IMG/VR virus record: IMGVR_UViG_3300023184_000187
Coordinates: 1 to 49,860 of that record
Strand: one strand, 5' to 3'
DNA: 49,860 bases
Source of the DNA: a virus
Part shown: positions 1-7,202 of the stretch, one piece after another
Numbering within the stretch: position 1 is the first letter of the stretch
Layout of the letters: each line of letters opens with the position of its first letter
The notes under the pieces: model-generated
The model's database searches: none
The model's input: only the letters and a program-made list of their open reading frames with translations
Told to the model about the DNA's origin: nothing
Translations under genes and position numbers: made by a program

Positions 1-837
1 CTCGTAATACTTCGTGCCAAACTTATTGGTGTGGCTGTAGGCTGAGTTTATGGTCATCTTAATCTCAGACATTGGGAAGTCTGACTGCTCGAACTGACCT
101 ATGATGTACTCTGCCAGCGACTTGTTTATGCCGTAGTCGTTGAAGGCTGCAGCCAGTATGTACACGTTGTGGTTACGCTCACCGTCCACCATACCGTACT
201 TGGATGTCCACCACTTTACAAGTATGTCGACTATCTTGTTCTCGTTGGTGATTGGAATAGTAGGGGCACTCGATGCCTTCTGAATCTCAACGAACTCGTC
301 CTCGTGCATCTGATCCCAGACCTTAGACTCCTTGTTAATGTATATATCCTCGTCATATGATTCGTAACATACCCTTGATATGTTCTTTGACGTGGTGTCG
401 AAGTATTTTGAGTTGAAGTGTCTCTCAAGCGCGTTGAAGTACCTAACGTGGTTCTCTATGTCCTGTGGTATCTTTACCAATACCTTGAGTCCATCTCCAG
501 ACGGAGACACAAAGACAGACATAACATACTCGTCTGACGCAATAGAGCGCTTCTCAGCCATCATCTCCTTCTTGTTGGCATATCCGTCAAAGTCGAGACA
601 GATCAGTCCGCTGTGCTCAGTTATTGAGTTGTCTGCGCGCTTGGTGAATATACCCGAGAAGCATATCGCTGGGAGTGACTTCTTAAGTTCGTTACGTGTT
701 GACTTGTCCTGCTCCTGCTGTATGCTCTCTATGAGCTCCCTGCTAGAGCCGTTCCTTATCCTATCAAGCACCACGTCTATGTGACGATAGAACGGTGTTG
801 AGGTGCTTCGGATGTCTTTAAATATTGTTATTTTCAT
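1..837 (-). CDS. BT4734/VirE-N-like primase-associated protein, C-terminus cut by window edge
   Basis: This leftward reading frame starts at the ATG at 837-835 and stays open to base 1, giving 279 codons with the C-terminus outside the window. Its N-terminal region resembles the BT4734-like (VirE N-terminal, PF08800) domain that precedes primase or helicase modules in Bacteroidota elements. I see ICLDFDGYANKKE (acidic strand) near residue 92 and VSPSGDGLKVLVKIP near residue 125, followed by an all-helical part with DGERNHNVYILAAAFNDYGI near residue 220, which fits a primase C-terminal helical domain. A P-loop helicase domain would be expected beyond the edge. The start overlaps the upstream gene by 20 bases. 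The likely role is replication priming and unwinding, inferred from the family. Confidence 0.68.
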   Translation of the reverse strand, partial: MKITIFKDIRSTSTPFYRHIDVVLDRIRNGSSRELIESIQQEQDKSTRNELKKSLPAICFSGIFTKRADNSITEHSGLICLDFDGYANKKEMMAEKRSIASDEYVMSVFVSPSGDGLKVLVKIPQDIENHVRYFNALERHFNSKYFDTTSKNISRVCYESYDEDIYINKESKVWDQMHEDEFVEIQKASSAPTIPITNENKIVDILVKWWTSKYGMVDGERNHNVYILAAAFNDYGINKSLAEYIIGQFEQSDFPMSEIKMTINSAYSHTNKFGTKYYE

Positions 838-1162
838 TTTGAATAAGTTGTTGTTTATATCTTAGTATAATCCCTAGTATCTCAAGTGCCACAGTGTCAG
901 GTACTTGAATACTTAGTCCGTTGTCCTCTACGTCTTGCTTAATCTCGCTAGAAGAAAAGAAGAACCCTGATGCCGTGGTACTTGTCCACTGCGGTGTACT
1001 CATCTCCTTTAAAAGGTCGCTCTCTAAATCCATAGAGATCCATACGTTTGTGCTGTTGTCAAGTAGCCTCTCTGCTGTAGTCTGAACCTCGGTAATTTCA
1101 AGTTCTATAGCTTGGATCCTCTCGTAAGCCTCTGATATTGCCTTCATTTTCTTTTTGTTCAT
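818..1162 (-). CDS. Hypothetical protein, 114 aa
   Basis: I do not recognise this protein. Its first half is a charged amphipathic helix (KAISEAYERIQAIELEITEVQ), its middle is Ser/Thr/Phe-rich (TTASGFFFSSSE), and it ends in a helix followed by an Asn-rich tail. There is no membrane segment or Cys cluster. It overlaps the primase-like gene by 20 bases and its ATG overlaps the TGA of the next upstream gene region (1159), so it is probably co-translated with replication genes. Confidence 0.65.
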   Translation of the reverse strand: MNKKKMKAISEAYERIQAIELEITEVQTTAERLLDNSTNVWISMDLESDLLKEMSTPQWTSTTASGFFFSSSEIKQDVEDNGLSIQVPDTVALEILGIILRYKQQLIQNENNNI

Positions 1163-1362
1163 AAGTTCTCTATTTCTTGTTTAACTTCTTGCCAGTATTC
1201 TTTTGTCACTGTTTCATCATAGTCACAATAATCAGAAGCAACTTCTATCAATTCATCAACTGCTATTAATGCACATTGTTTGGCAGTATATTCATCAATA
1301 TGACCTTGATAACAATATAACATTTTATCAACTAACTCTTTTGCTTTTTCTTGTGGTGTCAT
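1159..1362 (-). CDS. Small acidic hypothetical protein, 67 aa
   Basis: This is a small, mostly helical, acidic protein. The MTPQEKAKELVDKM opening and the CALIAVDELIEV segment are of a kind common among short early proteins of phages of Bacteroidota. It overlaps both neighbours by four bases (ATGA), a sign of translational coupling. No function can be assigned. Confidence 0.68.
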   Translation of the reverse strand: MTPQEKAKELVDKMLYCYQGHIDEYTAKQCALIAVDELIEVASDYCDYDETVTKEYWQEVKQEIENL

Positions 1363-1559
1363 TCAATTATGTATATATCGTTATAAAATTTTACTTTGTA
1401 AGTATATTTATTATACTTATCATAATCAATTGGCAAACTTTCTATTGAAATTATATATACATTTTCTAAAGATTTTTTTAAATTGTCTATAAATTCATTT
1501 ATCTCTAAATCTGATTTTTTAGTAAACTCTGTAACTGCTACTATTTTACGTCTTATCAT
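1359..1559 (-). CDS. Hypothetical protein, 66 aa
   Basis: This is a short, very AT-rich gene with four-base overlaps to both neighbours. The protein has a basic start (MIRRKIVAVTEF), a helix of alternating charge and a beta-like YTYKVKFYNDIYII tail. I do not recognise the family. The overlap chain is the main support for it being real. Confidence 0.55.
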   Translation of the reverse strand: MIRRKIVAVTEFTKKSDLEINEFIDNLKKSLENVYIISIESLPIDYDKYNKYTYKVKFYNDIYIIE

Positions 1560-1801
1560 AATTCTTGTTTATATATTTCTTTTTTTATAATCTTTCTTTG
1601 TTGCTCTTTATAATCATCATCTATATGATATTGTATACATTCTTTAGCTTCTTCTAAAGTCGAAAAGCCAACTCTATATAAACTCATTGAAATATCTCTT
1701 ACTTCGGATAAGTAACTCCAAAAATAAATCAAAAATCTTTTTTGAATATAGTACCATTTTTTACCACTTAATTCTGTTTCAATAATAATTCTATATTTCA
1801 T
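1556..1801 (-). CDS. Hypothetical protein, 81 aa
   Basis: The N-terminus reads as a beta strand (MKYRIIIETEL) followed by aromatic stretches and GFSTLEEAKECIQYHIDDD, a beta-strand/helix pattern frequent in small host-interacting phage proteins. The gene is linked by ATGA overlaps to the genes on both sides. Family and function are unknown. Confidence 0.58.
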   Translation of the reverse strand: MKYRIIIETELSGKKWYYIQKRFLIYFWSYLSEVRDISMSLYRVGFSTLEEAKECIQYHIDDDYKEQQRKIIKKEIYKQEL

Positions 1802-1965
1802 AATCCTTTTTCTTTTAATTCATCAAATTCAAGTTCATACTTTTCAATTAGTTTTCCATTTTGTACTATTTTGTCAGAAAGTAATGCTGGATATTTATTT
1901 GCAGTTTTTATAACATCATTTCTTAAATGCTGTAATAAAATAACTATTTCTTCTTTTCGTGTCAT
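1798..1965 (-). CDS. Small hypothetical protein, 55 aa
   Basis: This short frame starts at the ATG at 1965-1963 and stops with TGA at 1800-1798. It shares four bases with the gene at each end (ATGA on both sides) and exactly fills the gap between them. The product is helical and charged, starting MTRKEEIVILLQHLRND. No family is recognised. The perfect fit in an overlap chain is strong positional evidence. Confidence 0.62.
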   Translation of the reverse strand: MTRKEEIVILLQHLRNDVIKTANKYPALLSDKIVQNGKLIEKYELEFDELKEKGL

Positions 1966-2210
1966 GATCCTTTTTCTTTTTTATAGATTTCTAATAGTTC
2001 ATTCATTTTATATTTGCTTATATTGCCGTCAATAGTATATGTTTCTCCAATTTCTGTGCTATCAAAGAAGTCTATTCTTTTTTTAATACACCACGATGCA
2101 AATCCAATAGCAAATTCATCTGCTATATCTTCGCATTCTTTTGCAAATACTTTAGCTTCTTTTATAGTATCTATTGAAGATTTTGTTTCAAACTTTTCTT
2201 TTAGTGTCAT
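1962..2210 (-). CDS. Small acidic helical protein, 82 aa
   Basis: A charged helical N-terminus (MTLKEKFETKSSIDTIKEAK) is followed by ECEDIADEFAIGFASW, which resembles short conserved early proteins of Bacteroidota phages. It is the first gene of an ATGA-coupled run that proceeds leftward from 2210 and sits just after the terminator hairpin at 2228-2249. Function is unknown. Confidence 0.65.
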   Translation of the reverse strand: MTLKEKFETKSSIDTIKEAKVFAKECEDIADEFAIGFASWCIKKRIDFFDSTEIGETYTIDGNISKYKMNELLEIYKKEKGS

Positions 2211-2227
2211 AATAATAAATGTTTAAA

Positions 2228-2249
2228 AAGCCCCTCGTGAAAGGGGCTT
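2228..2249 (-). terminator. Intrinsic terminator after the SSB-like gene
   Basis: A seven-pair GC-rich stem (AAGCCCC / GGGGCTT) encloses an eight-base loop. Read leftward it lies a few bases past the TAA of the SSB-like gene and is followed by TTTTTAAA. It would end or attenuate transcription before the small-gene run that starts at 2210. Confidence 0.8.
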
Positions 2250-2256
2250 GGTTAAT

Positions 2257-2520
2257 TTAGAATGGTAGCGTACCATCATTCACTGGCTCTGGCTGTTGAG
2301 CAGGAGCCTGCGATTGTGCCTTAGGCTCGAACGTGTCCAACTCGATGTAGTACTTACCACCCTGCGAGTTCTTAACCTGTAGGTTAACCCATCCGTTCTT
2401 AGCGTGTTGCTTCAAGAAGGCTGTTGCCTCTTCTACCTTAACACTGATTGATCCCACCACGAAGTCTGGTGCCTTTTCGTTTCTCTTGAATACGAAACCG
2501 TCTGCAAAAATTTTCTCCAT
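2257..2520 (-). CDS. Small ssDNA-binding-like protein with SSB-type acidic tip, 87 aa
   Basis: A compact beta-rich body of about 63 residues (GFVFKRNEKAPDFVVGSISVKVE, WVNLQVKNSQGGKYYIELD) is followed by a Gln/Pro-rich linker (QSQAPAQQPEP) and the tail VNDGTLPF. An acidic tail ending in hydrophobic-Pro-Phe is the signature by which bacterial SSB recruits replication proteins. The body is too short for a full OB fold of usual SSB size and I cannot confirm the fold. The gene lies between recombination and replication genes and is followed by a good terminator, which suits an abundant DNA-binding protein. SSB function is inference. Confidence 0.55.
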   Translation of the reverse strand: MEKIFADGFVFKRNEKAPDFVVGSISVKVEEATAFLKQHAKNGWVNLQVKNSQGGKYYIELDTFEPKAQSQAPAQQPEPVNDGTLPF

Positions 2521-2538
2521 TTTTATTTAATTTAATTG

Positions 2539-2802
2539 TTAATACTTATTCCTCTTTATCAGGTCAAACATTCTAGTAAACACGTCGTTTATAAACCTCG
2601 TGAATAACTTCTCCCTCAGCGCGTCTGCGTCCGCGTTCTTCTTTATGTACTCCTTGAACACGAAGCAGTTCTCCTCTGAGATGCCGAACTCTATGTTCAT
2701 ATACTCCTGCTTCTGCACAAATGTAAAATAAAATTTCTTATTATTTGCAGAGGTCTCGTTAAATTTATCAACCAACTGCTTGACTATCTGTTCAGAACTC
2801 AT
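2539..2802 (-). CDS. Hypothetical protein, 87 aa, paralogue-like to next upstream gene
   Basis: This unknown helical protein has a second half (VFKEYIKKNADADALREKLFTRFINDVF) that resembles the same region of the protein encoded at 2792-3019 (VFRQYIMSGEDIDAVKEKFFWYVIENFV). The two overlap by 11 bases, so a diverged tandem duplication is likely. They lie in the recombination/replication cluster. Confidence 0.65.
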   Translation of the reverse strand: MSSEQIVKQLVDKFNETSANNKKFYFTFVQKQEYMNIEFGISEENCFVFKEYIKKNADADALREKLFTRFINDVFTRMFDLIKRNKY

Positions 2803-3019
2803 CTTTTAATCTCATTGGTTTATAATACGACACAAAATTCTCTATAACATACCAGAAAAACTTCTCCTTTACAGCATCAATATCTTCTCCGCTCATTATG
2901 TACTGCCTAAATACATTATCTGAAAACTCTATCTCAAGTAACTTGTCTGTCTCTGTAAACTTAAATGAGTTAGCGCTATCAAACTCCATTATTCTTATTA
3001 ATCTATCTAAATTTTTCAT
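2792..3019 (-). CDS. Hypothetical protein, 75 aa, paralogue-like to next downstream gene
   Basis: A short protein that begins MKNLDRLIRIMEF and shares an F-x-x-Y-I ... D-A-[VL]-[KR]-E-K-x-F pattern with its downstream neighbour. Its ATG overlaps the stop of the exonuclease gene by four bases, suggesting coupled expression with the recombinase pair. No family is recognised. Confidence 0.63.
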   Translation of the reverse strand: MKNLDRLIRIMEFDSANSFKFTETDKLLEIEFSDNVFRQYIMSGEDIDAVKEKFFWYVIENFVSYYKPMRLKDEF

Positions 3020-3747
3020 AATACGTCCTGTATAAAATAATTATTAATATCCTCAGTCGCGTCCTTACTGAAGAACTTCTTGTACACCTCAATGGCTCTC
3101 ATCACCTTATCCCTACCACCTAAGATAAATTCTTCTGAAGGCTCGTATACTCCAAGCCTGTGACTCTTCTTACACACCACGTAAAACACTAGAGGCTTAC
3201 CGAACAACTGGCTGTAGATATAAGCCTGCGAGTCGTAGTTATACTTTTTAGCGGACCAACGAAAGTCGTCGATGTCTGACGTGGTCTTGATGTCGATCAA
3301 AATGTCCTCGCTAACTATATCAGCCTTACCCTTGAACGGCATACCGAATATTTCACCAACTGATGGCTGTTCGAACACGTTGCCATCGCGGTAGATGTTC
3401 TCGTAGAAGAAGAAGTTACCCTTCATCGTGCTTACAAGCGAGTCAAGTTCGTCCTGCTCATTTTTCAATAGCAAAATCGCTGATGATGATTTTGACACGG
3501 CATCCTTGTATATGTTCGTGTTCCTAGTCGAGGCTTCAACTACTTCAAAGTTAACAAGTTTCTCAGGCTCAAGCATAGCCGTGTGCAGGTACGAGCCTTG
3601 AAGCATAGGAACCGTTGGCTCCTCTCTAACCTTGAACATACGCGGGTTCTTTAATAAAGTGTTAATATCGCTGTTGCTGATGTACTTCGAGCCAAACTCA
3701 CCGTAGTAGTTGGCATCGTCTCTTAGTTTTTCTATTACTTTGCTCAT
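3016..3747 (-). CDS. RecE/PD-(D/E)XK-family exonuclease (DUF3799-like)
   Basis: The predicted product is a PD-(D/E)XK nuclease that would resect double-stranded DNA ends for recombination. The nuclease core is visible: D143 in KADIV, D152-I-K154 in LIDIKTT, and a RecB-type QxxxY at Q174-Y178 (DSQAYIY). The upstream GSYLHTAMLEPEK (residues 51-63) matches the GxxxHxxxLEPE motif of phage RecE-like and Cas4-like nucleases. At 243 aa it is a stand-alone domain. It sits one base downstream of a Sak3-type annealing protein, the classic exonuclease plus annealase arrangement, so double-strand-break repair or replication-linked recombination is likely. Confidence 0.85.
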   Translation of the reverse strand: MSKVIEKLRDDANYYGEFGSKYISNSDINTLLKNPRMFKVREEPTVPMLQGSYLHTAMLEPEKLVNFEVVEASTRNTNIYKDAVSKSSSAILLLKNEQDELDSLVSTMKGNFFFYENIYRDGNVFEQPSVGEIFGMPFKGKADIVSEDILIDIKTTSDIDDFRWSAKKYNYDSQAYIYSQLFGKPLVFYVVCKKSHRLGVYEPSEEFILGGRDKVMRAIEVYKKFFSKDATEDINNYFIQDVL

Positions 3748-3748
3748 A

Positions 3749-4330
3749 CTACTTCATTAAATCTCCAAGTGCTTTTTTAGTTGCAGTAGAAAGGTTATAC
3801 TTCACGCTCAAGTTCTTAACGATTGTAGCTAAGTCAAGCTTAGTCTTGTTGGCTGTAATATAGTTGACAACACCTGCCCAGTTCGTGTCATTCACAGCAA
3901 GATCGATCTTTGATGTAGATGCAGGCTTTGATGTCTTTACTGAGTCGATTAGATCTTCTCCACTCCACATTTGCAATCCTAATCCCATCATTGCCAATGC
4001 TTTAACAGTACTTCTCTGAATTGTTTTAGTAACCTCAAACGATGTTACATTATCAAGAGTTAATGATTTGTTATTGTAAGACATAACAGGTAAGTAATCG
4101 ATATGCTCCAAGCCATCTATGATTATTCCTACTTTTACATACGCAGTCTTTCCGTCCTGAAAATAATTAAGCCCTGTGCTTGGATCTTCATAAACTACCC
4201 TCTGAATACTTGGGTATAACTGCTTTGCTAATGCCCAAGCATTACTCCAAGAGATATAGTTTTGATTACCTTTTTTCTCTACCTTGTCAGACACATTTAT
4301 CTCTGACAACTTTTTAAATACATTTTCCAT
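3749..4330 (-). CDS. Sak3/DUF1071-family single-strand annealing protein
   Basis: This 193-aa protein has the DUF1071 pattern: an N-terminal NYISWSNAWALAKQLYP, a central YVKVGIIIDG strand, and the SFEVTKTIQRSTVKALAMMGLGLQMW segment near residues 98-125. This family (Sak3-like) belongs to the phage single-strand annealing proteins, which coat ssDNA and pair complementary strands. The C-terminal 60 residues form a small helical domain. Its partner nuclease follows one base downstream. Assignment is from motif memory, but the context agrees. Confidence 0.8.
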   Translation of the reverse strand: MENVFKKLSEINVSDKVEKKGNQNYISWSNAWALAKQLYPSIQRVVYEDPSTGLNYFQDGKTAYVKVGIIIDGLEHIDYLPVMSYNNKSLTLDNVTSFEVTKTIQRSTVKALAMMGLGLQMWSGEDLIDSVKTSKPASTSKIDLAVNDTNWAGVVNYITANKTKLDLATIVKNLSVKYNLSTATKKALGDLMK

Positions 4331-4389
4331 TTTAATTTAATTTAAGTTTGCTAATATAATACTTTTTTATTTTTTATTTTATTTTTTTG

Positions 4390-4647
4390 TTATTTTTTTT
4401 TATCAATTTCCCTAGCCTTCTCAACATACTTTGTCAGGTCGACGTGTGATTTGAAACTATTAATGTACTGTATACTTGGAATATCCGTAAGATTTCCTTC
4501 CTCGTCAAAGTAAATTTCTTGTTCGTGCATTATCTCGCTTATCAGGTACTCAAGTCCAGACTTGTACATTTCAGCAGCATCTTTAAGCGCTTGATTTGGT
4601 TCGGCAGGGTTCTCTATTCCGTCGATAAATATTTTAATGTCTCTCAT
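4390..4647 (-). CDS. Hypothetical protein, 85 aa
   Basis: An acidic helical protein (MRDIKIFIDGIENPAEPNQALKD, then AAEMYKSGLEYLISEIMHEQE). It ends 60 bases before the annealing-protein gene, across a run of A/T-only sequence on the + strand at 4340-4395. It shares one base with the upstream gene. Function is unknown. Confidence 0.62.
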   Translation of the reverse strand: MRDIKIFIDGIENPAEPNQALKDAAEMYKSGLEYLISEIMHEQEIYFDEEGNLTDIPSIQYINSFKSHVDLTKYVEKAREIDKKK

Positions 4648-5024
4648 TATCTTAATAGTTCTAAGGTTGTTACGAACCTGTGGATGACCGTGTCTCTATA
4701 CTTAACGAGCATATTGTACCTCTTCAGGTTCTTCATTGTTTTAATTTCTTCTTGTATCTTTTCTGATATCATATTCAGAGCCTTGCGGTTATTACTCGTG
4801 GCTACTATATAGCACCCAACACGCCATCCGTTCTTCTCGAATATCGCGTACTCCTCACTTGTTACCTCGTGGTAGTAGTCACCATTAAACTTTGTGTTTA
4901 GTACACGGACTCCGTCCTCGTCCTTAATTATTTTTACACCCTTGTAGATGTATGCCTCAGACGTTGGAGTCGTTAGCCTTGTTGATAAGCCGTCTTGACT
5001 GGCTTGTTTAAATACTTGTTCCAT
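4647..5024 (-). CDS. Hypothetical protein, 125 aa
   Basis: The first half looks like a small beta domain (YIYKGVKIIKDEDGVRVLNTKFNGDYYHEV), the second half like two helices (RKALNMISEKIQEEIKTMKNLKRYN). I do not recognise a family. It sits two bases downstream of a zinc-ribbon protein gene, in the same leftward unit as the recombination genes. Confidence 0.66.
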   Translation of the reverse strand: MEQVFKQASQDGLSTRLTTPTSEAYIYKGVKIIKDEDGVRVLNTKFNGDYYHEVTSEEYAIFEKNGWRVGCYIVATSNNRKALNMISEKIQEEIKTMKNLKRYNMLVKYRDTVIHRFVTTLELLR

Positions 5025-5026
5025 TG

Positions 5027-5428
5027 TTATTTTAATGTTTCTGTTATTATGTTTTCGTTTATAAGTTTTGATACCGATGCATATTCAATATTTTTATCAT
5101 TGTCTATGACGTGATGAACTAAATCATTAAACTCTGACTTGTTAGATAATGAACCACATTGTGTTGCCACGGAATCATAGTGTTTAATTCTATATGCACC
5201 GTAAGGTTCTTTAAGTTCATTTGTTTCTCTTACTACATTATCAATAGCAAAGTCCTTACTCTCATCTATTTTTATCATTTTACCCTCGTCATCTCTTTTT
5301 ATAATAAAAGAGTAATGATAACCACAACTATTGCAGTTAATATATTCTTCATCTGTTTTGTAATAGTAATCACTAAATGCTTCTTGTTTGCAGTTAGGAC
5401 ATTCTATGTAGTCAATTACGCTTCCCAT
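5027..5428 (-). CDS. Zinc-ribbon protein, 133 aa
   Basis: The N-terminus carries two Cys pairs, C10-P-N-C13 and C32-N-S-C35-G, 18 residues apart, typical of a zinc ribbon that binds nucleic acid or protein. The rest (residues 45-133) is charged with no recognised domain. It is the first gene downstream of the structured 150-bp gap at 5429-5581, so it likely begins a transcription segment. A regulatory or replication-accessory role is possible but not shown. Confidence 0.68.
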   Translation of the reverse strand: MGSVIDYIECPNCKQEAFSDYYYKTDEEYINCNSCGYHYSFIIKRDDEGKMIKIDESKDFAIDNVVRETNELKEPYGAYRIKHYDSVATQCGSLSNKSEFNDLVHHVIDNDKNIEYASVSKLINENIITETLK

Positions 5429-5581
5429 TTTATTTTGTTTTTTAAAGTTATATAATAAGCCCGTCTCTCCGAGCAGTCACGCATAAGATGATTTGTGTGT
5501 GTCATGAAAACATTGGCACTACCCACACACAGCGACACGACCATCACCTCGACCTACATTGTAGCGTTTACAAGGACTCCT
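5429..5581. other. Non-coding gap with long inverted repeats
   Basis: No convincing gene lies here. GGCACTACC at 5515-5523 pairs perfectly with GGTAGTGCC at 5586-5594, and GTGTGTG (5494-5500) can pair with CACACAC (5524-5530). The outer pairing reaches into the 3' end of the 47-codon gene at 5582. It could be a terminator, an mRNA leader for the zinc-ribbon gene or a small structured RNA. A 42-codon frame within it is not convincing. Confidence 0.45.
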
Positions 5582-5725
5582 TTATGGTAGTGCCGTTATA
5601 TTCTTGTACACCCTATCGAACGCCTCTGACATTCGCTTGTTGTCTGCATAGTGTATTGATTTTACTCTTGTTCGCATCCACCTATCGAAGCGGTGCATCT
5701 CTTTCTCTGCTCTCTTGTTTTTCAT
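5582..5725 (-). CDS. Small basic hypothetical protein, 47 aa
   Basis: This frame starts at the ATG at 5725-5723, which overlaps the TGA of the upstream gene by four bases, and ends with TAA at 5584-5582. The product is short and basic (MKNKRAEKEMHRFDRWMRTR). Its coupling to the upstream gene supports it. It is the last gene before the structured gap. Function is unknown. Confidence 0.55.
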   Translation of the reverse strand: MKNKRAEKEMHRFDRWMRTRVKSIHYADNKRMSEAFDRVYKNITALP

Positions 5726-5946
5726 ATCTCTCTTAAGTTTTGTATAAATGCTTGTGTGTTTTTAGCCATATCCTCTATGGCTTCTTTGTTTACCCTGTAG
5801 TACTCATCGGGGATGTCTATCTCTATGAGCCTGTTGTCTAACATAAGGTGCTTGAACTTTGGCATAATGAATATATTCCCCGCGTTTCTGAGCGCTATGT
5901 AGTTGTCGTTTGTTACGGCTGAGTGCCTTCTTAATATCACACTCAT
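5722..5946 (-). CDS. Hypothetical protein, 74 aa
   Basis: Small protein with a beta-like start (MSVILRRHSAV) and IDIPDEYYRVNKEAIEDMAK near its C-terminus. It shares four bases with the downstream 47-codon gene and abuts the upstream one. No family is recognised. Confidence 0.6.
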   Translation of the reverse strand: MSVILRRHSAVTNDNYIALRNAGNIFIMPKFKHLMLDNRLIEIDIPDEYYRVNKEAIEDMAKNTQAFIQNLREI

Positions 5947-6096
5947 CTAATAGGCTTTTATAGGGTTACTCGTGGCTTCTTGCCAATGGTATATCTCTTT
6001 CCATAACTTTATAAGGTCGTTGGCTCTAGCCACGTCTTTATTAGTTATAATTGTCTTGTTAAAGATATCCCTTACTTCGTTCTCTATTATCTCCAT
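5947..6096 (-). CDS. Small hypothetical protein, 49 aa
   Basis: The frame runs from the ATG at 6096-6094 to TAG at 5949-5947. The ATG overlaps the TAA of the upstream membrane-protein gene by one base (TAATG). The product is helical (MEIIENEVRDIFNKTIITNK). It lies exactly between two coupled genes, which is the main evidence. Confidence 0.57.
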   Translation of the reverse strand: MEIIENEVRDIFNKTIITNKDVARANDLIKLWKEIYHWQEATSNPIKAY

Positions 6097-6275
6097 TACT
6101 TAGTTTGTTTTGTGCCGTAGTATACACACACGGCTAGGTTAATAATTGAAGGTATAAATACCCATAAGAAATTAGGGAAGGCTTCCTCAAAGCCTTCTAT
6201 AGTGCTTAGAAAGAATATTCCTCCAAACACTAGTGCTGATAATAGGAACCATAGTTCCCAAACTCGTTGATTCAT
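6096..6275 (-). CDS. Small membrane protein with two predicted TM segments, 59 aa
   Basis: The product holds two hydrophobic stretches, LWFLLSALVFGGIFFL (about residues 8-23) and FLWVFIPSIINLAVCVYY (about 36-53), separated by an acidic loop. It would sit in the host inner membrane. Its position among early genes rather than in the lysis cassette suggests host takeover or exclusion rather than lysis, but that is inference. It shares four bases with the gene upstream (ATGA). Confidence 0.63.
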   Translation of the reverse strand: MNQRVWELWFLLSALVFGGIFFLSTIEGFEEAFPNFLWVFIPSIINLAVCVYYGTKQTK

Positions 6276-6634
6276 TTGTTTTCGTTATAATAATTAATAA
6301 ATTCTACTACTGCTTTATAGGTAGCCTCTAGTTTTGTTTTGCCCTCAGCCGATACAATTTCATTCAAGTAATTTCCATTGTTAAAAATAATACAAAGCGT
6401 TGTGTATATTTCAACATAAAAAAATCCATTGTTCTCTTCGTCTCTTGTACTCTCAATCTTATCAACCACTTCCATAAGCCAATTCCAATCCTTGTTGAAC
6501 TTAGTTTGCTCTGCAGTGAAACTCGTCTTAAATTCCCCGTTAGGTCTTATAGTACCAAACTTTGCTAACTCATACGTGCCGTCATTGTTTACGTCCGTGT
6601 TTAAAAACTCTAGTATTAATTTATTATTTTCCAT
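6272..6634 (-). CDS. Hypothetical protein, 120 aa
   Basis: I place the start at the ATG at 6634-6632 (MENNKLILEF), because it is preceded by ACTAAACACA, a leader repeated before several genes here. The alternative ATG at 6667 would overlap the upstream gene. The product has NKDWNWLMEVVDKIE followed by beta strands and EGKTKLEATYKAVVEFINYYN, a pattern I associate with a recurrent unknown protein of Bacteroidota phages. Function is unknown. Confidence 0.7.
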   Translation of the reverse strand: MENNKLILEFLNTDVNNDGTYELAKFGTIRPNGEFKTSFTAEQTKFNKDWNWLMEVVDKIESTRDEENNGFFYVEIYTTLCIIFNNGNYLNEIVSAEGKTKLEATYKAVVEFINYYNENK

Positions 6635-6645
6635 TGTGTTTAGTG

Positions 6646-6909
6646 TTACTGGGCGCATAAGTCCCACGCGTTAATGTTTGTTTTTCTTGTTACTCCTAAC
6701 TCATTACATATGAATTTAGCTAGTTTATTATTCACTGCAGGCATCTCTATTTCAGGGCTACCAATTTGTTTCACAATATAACTAGGCTCCATTTCTAATA
6801 CCCTACTGCAAAATTTAACGTCCTGACCTAGATAGTATTGCTTGCCGTATGCCTCTAACGTCCACTCGTGACCAAAGCCGTAGCTTCCTCGTGTTATGAT
6901 TACTTTCAT
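6646..6909 (-). CDS. Hypothetical protein, 87 aa
   Basis: A small protein starting MKVIITRGSYGFGHEWTLEAYG, with a beta-rich first half and a helical end. It overlaps the upstream gene by four bases. No family can be named. Confidence 0.62.
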   Translation of the reverse strand: MKVIITRGSYGFGHEWTLEAYGKQYYLGQDVKFCSRVLEMEPSYIVKQIGSPEIEMPAVNNKLAKFICNELGVTRKTNINAWDLCAQ

Positions 6910-7202
6910 AGTGTTTTGTATAATGTTTTTAATTCGTTTATGATTGAAGAATAATTAATTATATCATTTCTTTTTTGTTGTGTTAGCCTTTTAATACCCT
7001 GCAGGTCTTTTTGTTTTTGTATCTCATTTTCTATTGCTTTATGCACCGCATCCTTCATTGACGTTTGAAATGAATAACTTTCCCACGTTCTATTTAGATA
7101 ATTACATTTACTAGTGGCTAATAGATTATTGTTATTGTCATATAGTTCACTTGTATGACTGAAGCCACTTCTTGTTTTGTTCCACTCGTTTTTAAATTCC
7201 AT
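6906..7202 (-). CDS. Hypothetical protein, 98 aa
   Basis: The N-terminal half contains strands and the motif NYLNRTWESYSFQTSMKDAV, which I recall from short phage proteins of unknown function. The C-terminal half is a Lys/Gln-rich helix. It overlaps both neighbours and carries the CTAAACACAA leader before its ATG. Confidence 0.65.
   Translation of the reverse strand: MEFKNEWNKTRSGFSHTSELYDNNNNLLATSKCNYLNRTWESYSFQTSMKDAVHKAIENEIQKQKDLQGIKRLTQQKRNDIINYSSIINELKTLYKTL

Noticed and set aside
5425-5553. A 42-codon leftward frame inside the structured gap
   Set aside because: The product resembles nothing, the start is poor, and the overlap with the inverted repeats explains the sequence better.
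5488-5736. 82-codon rightward frame
   Set aside because: It runs against the direction of every neighbour, overlaps a coupled small gene on the other strand, and has a His/Cys-rich unlikely composition.
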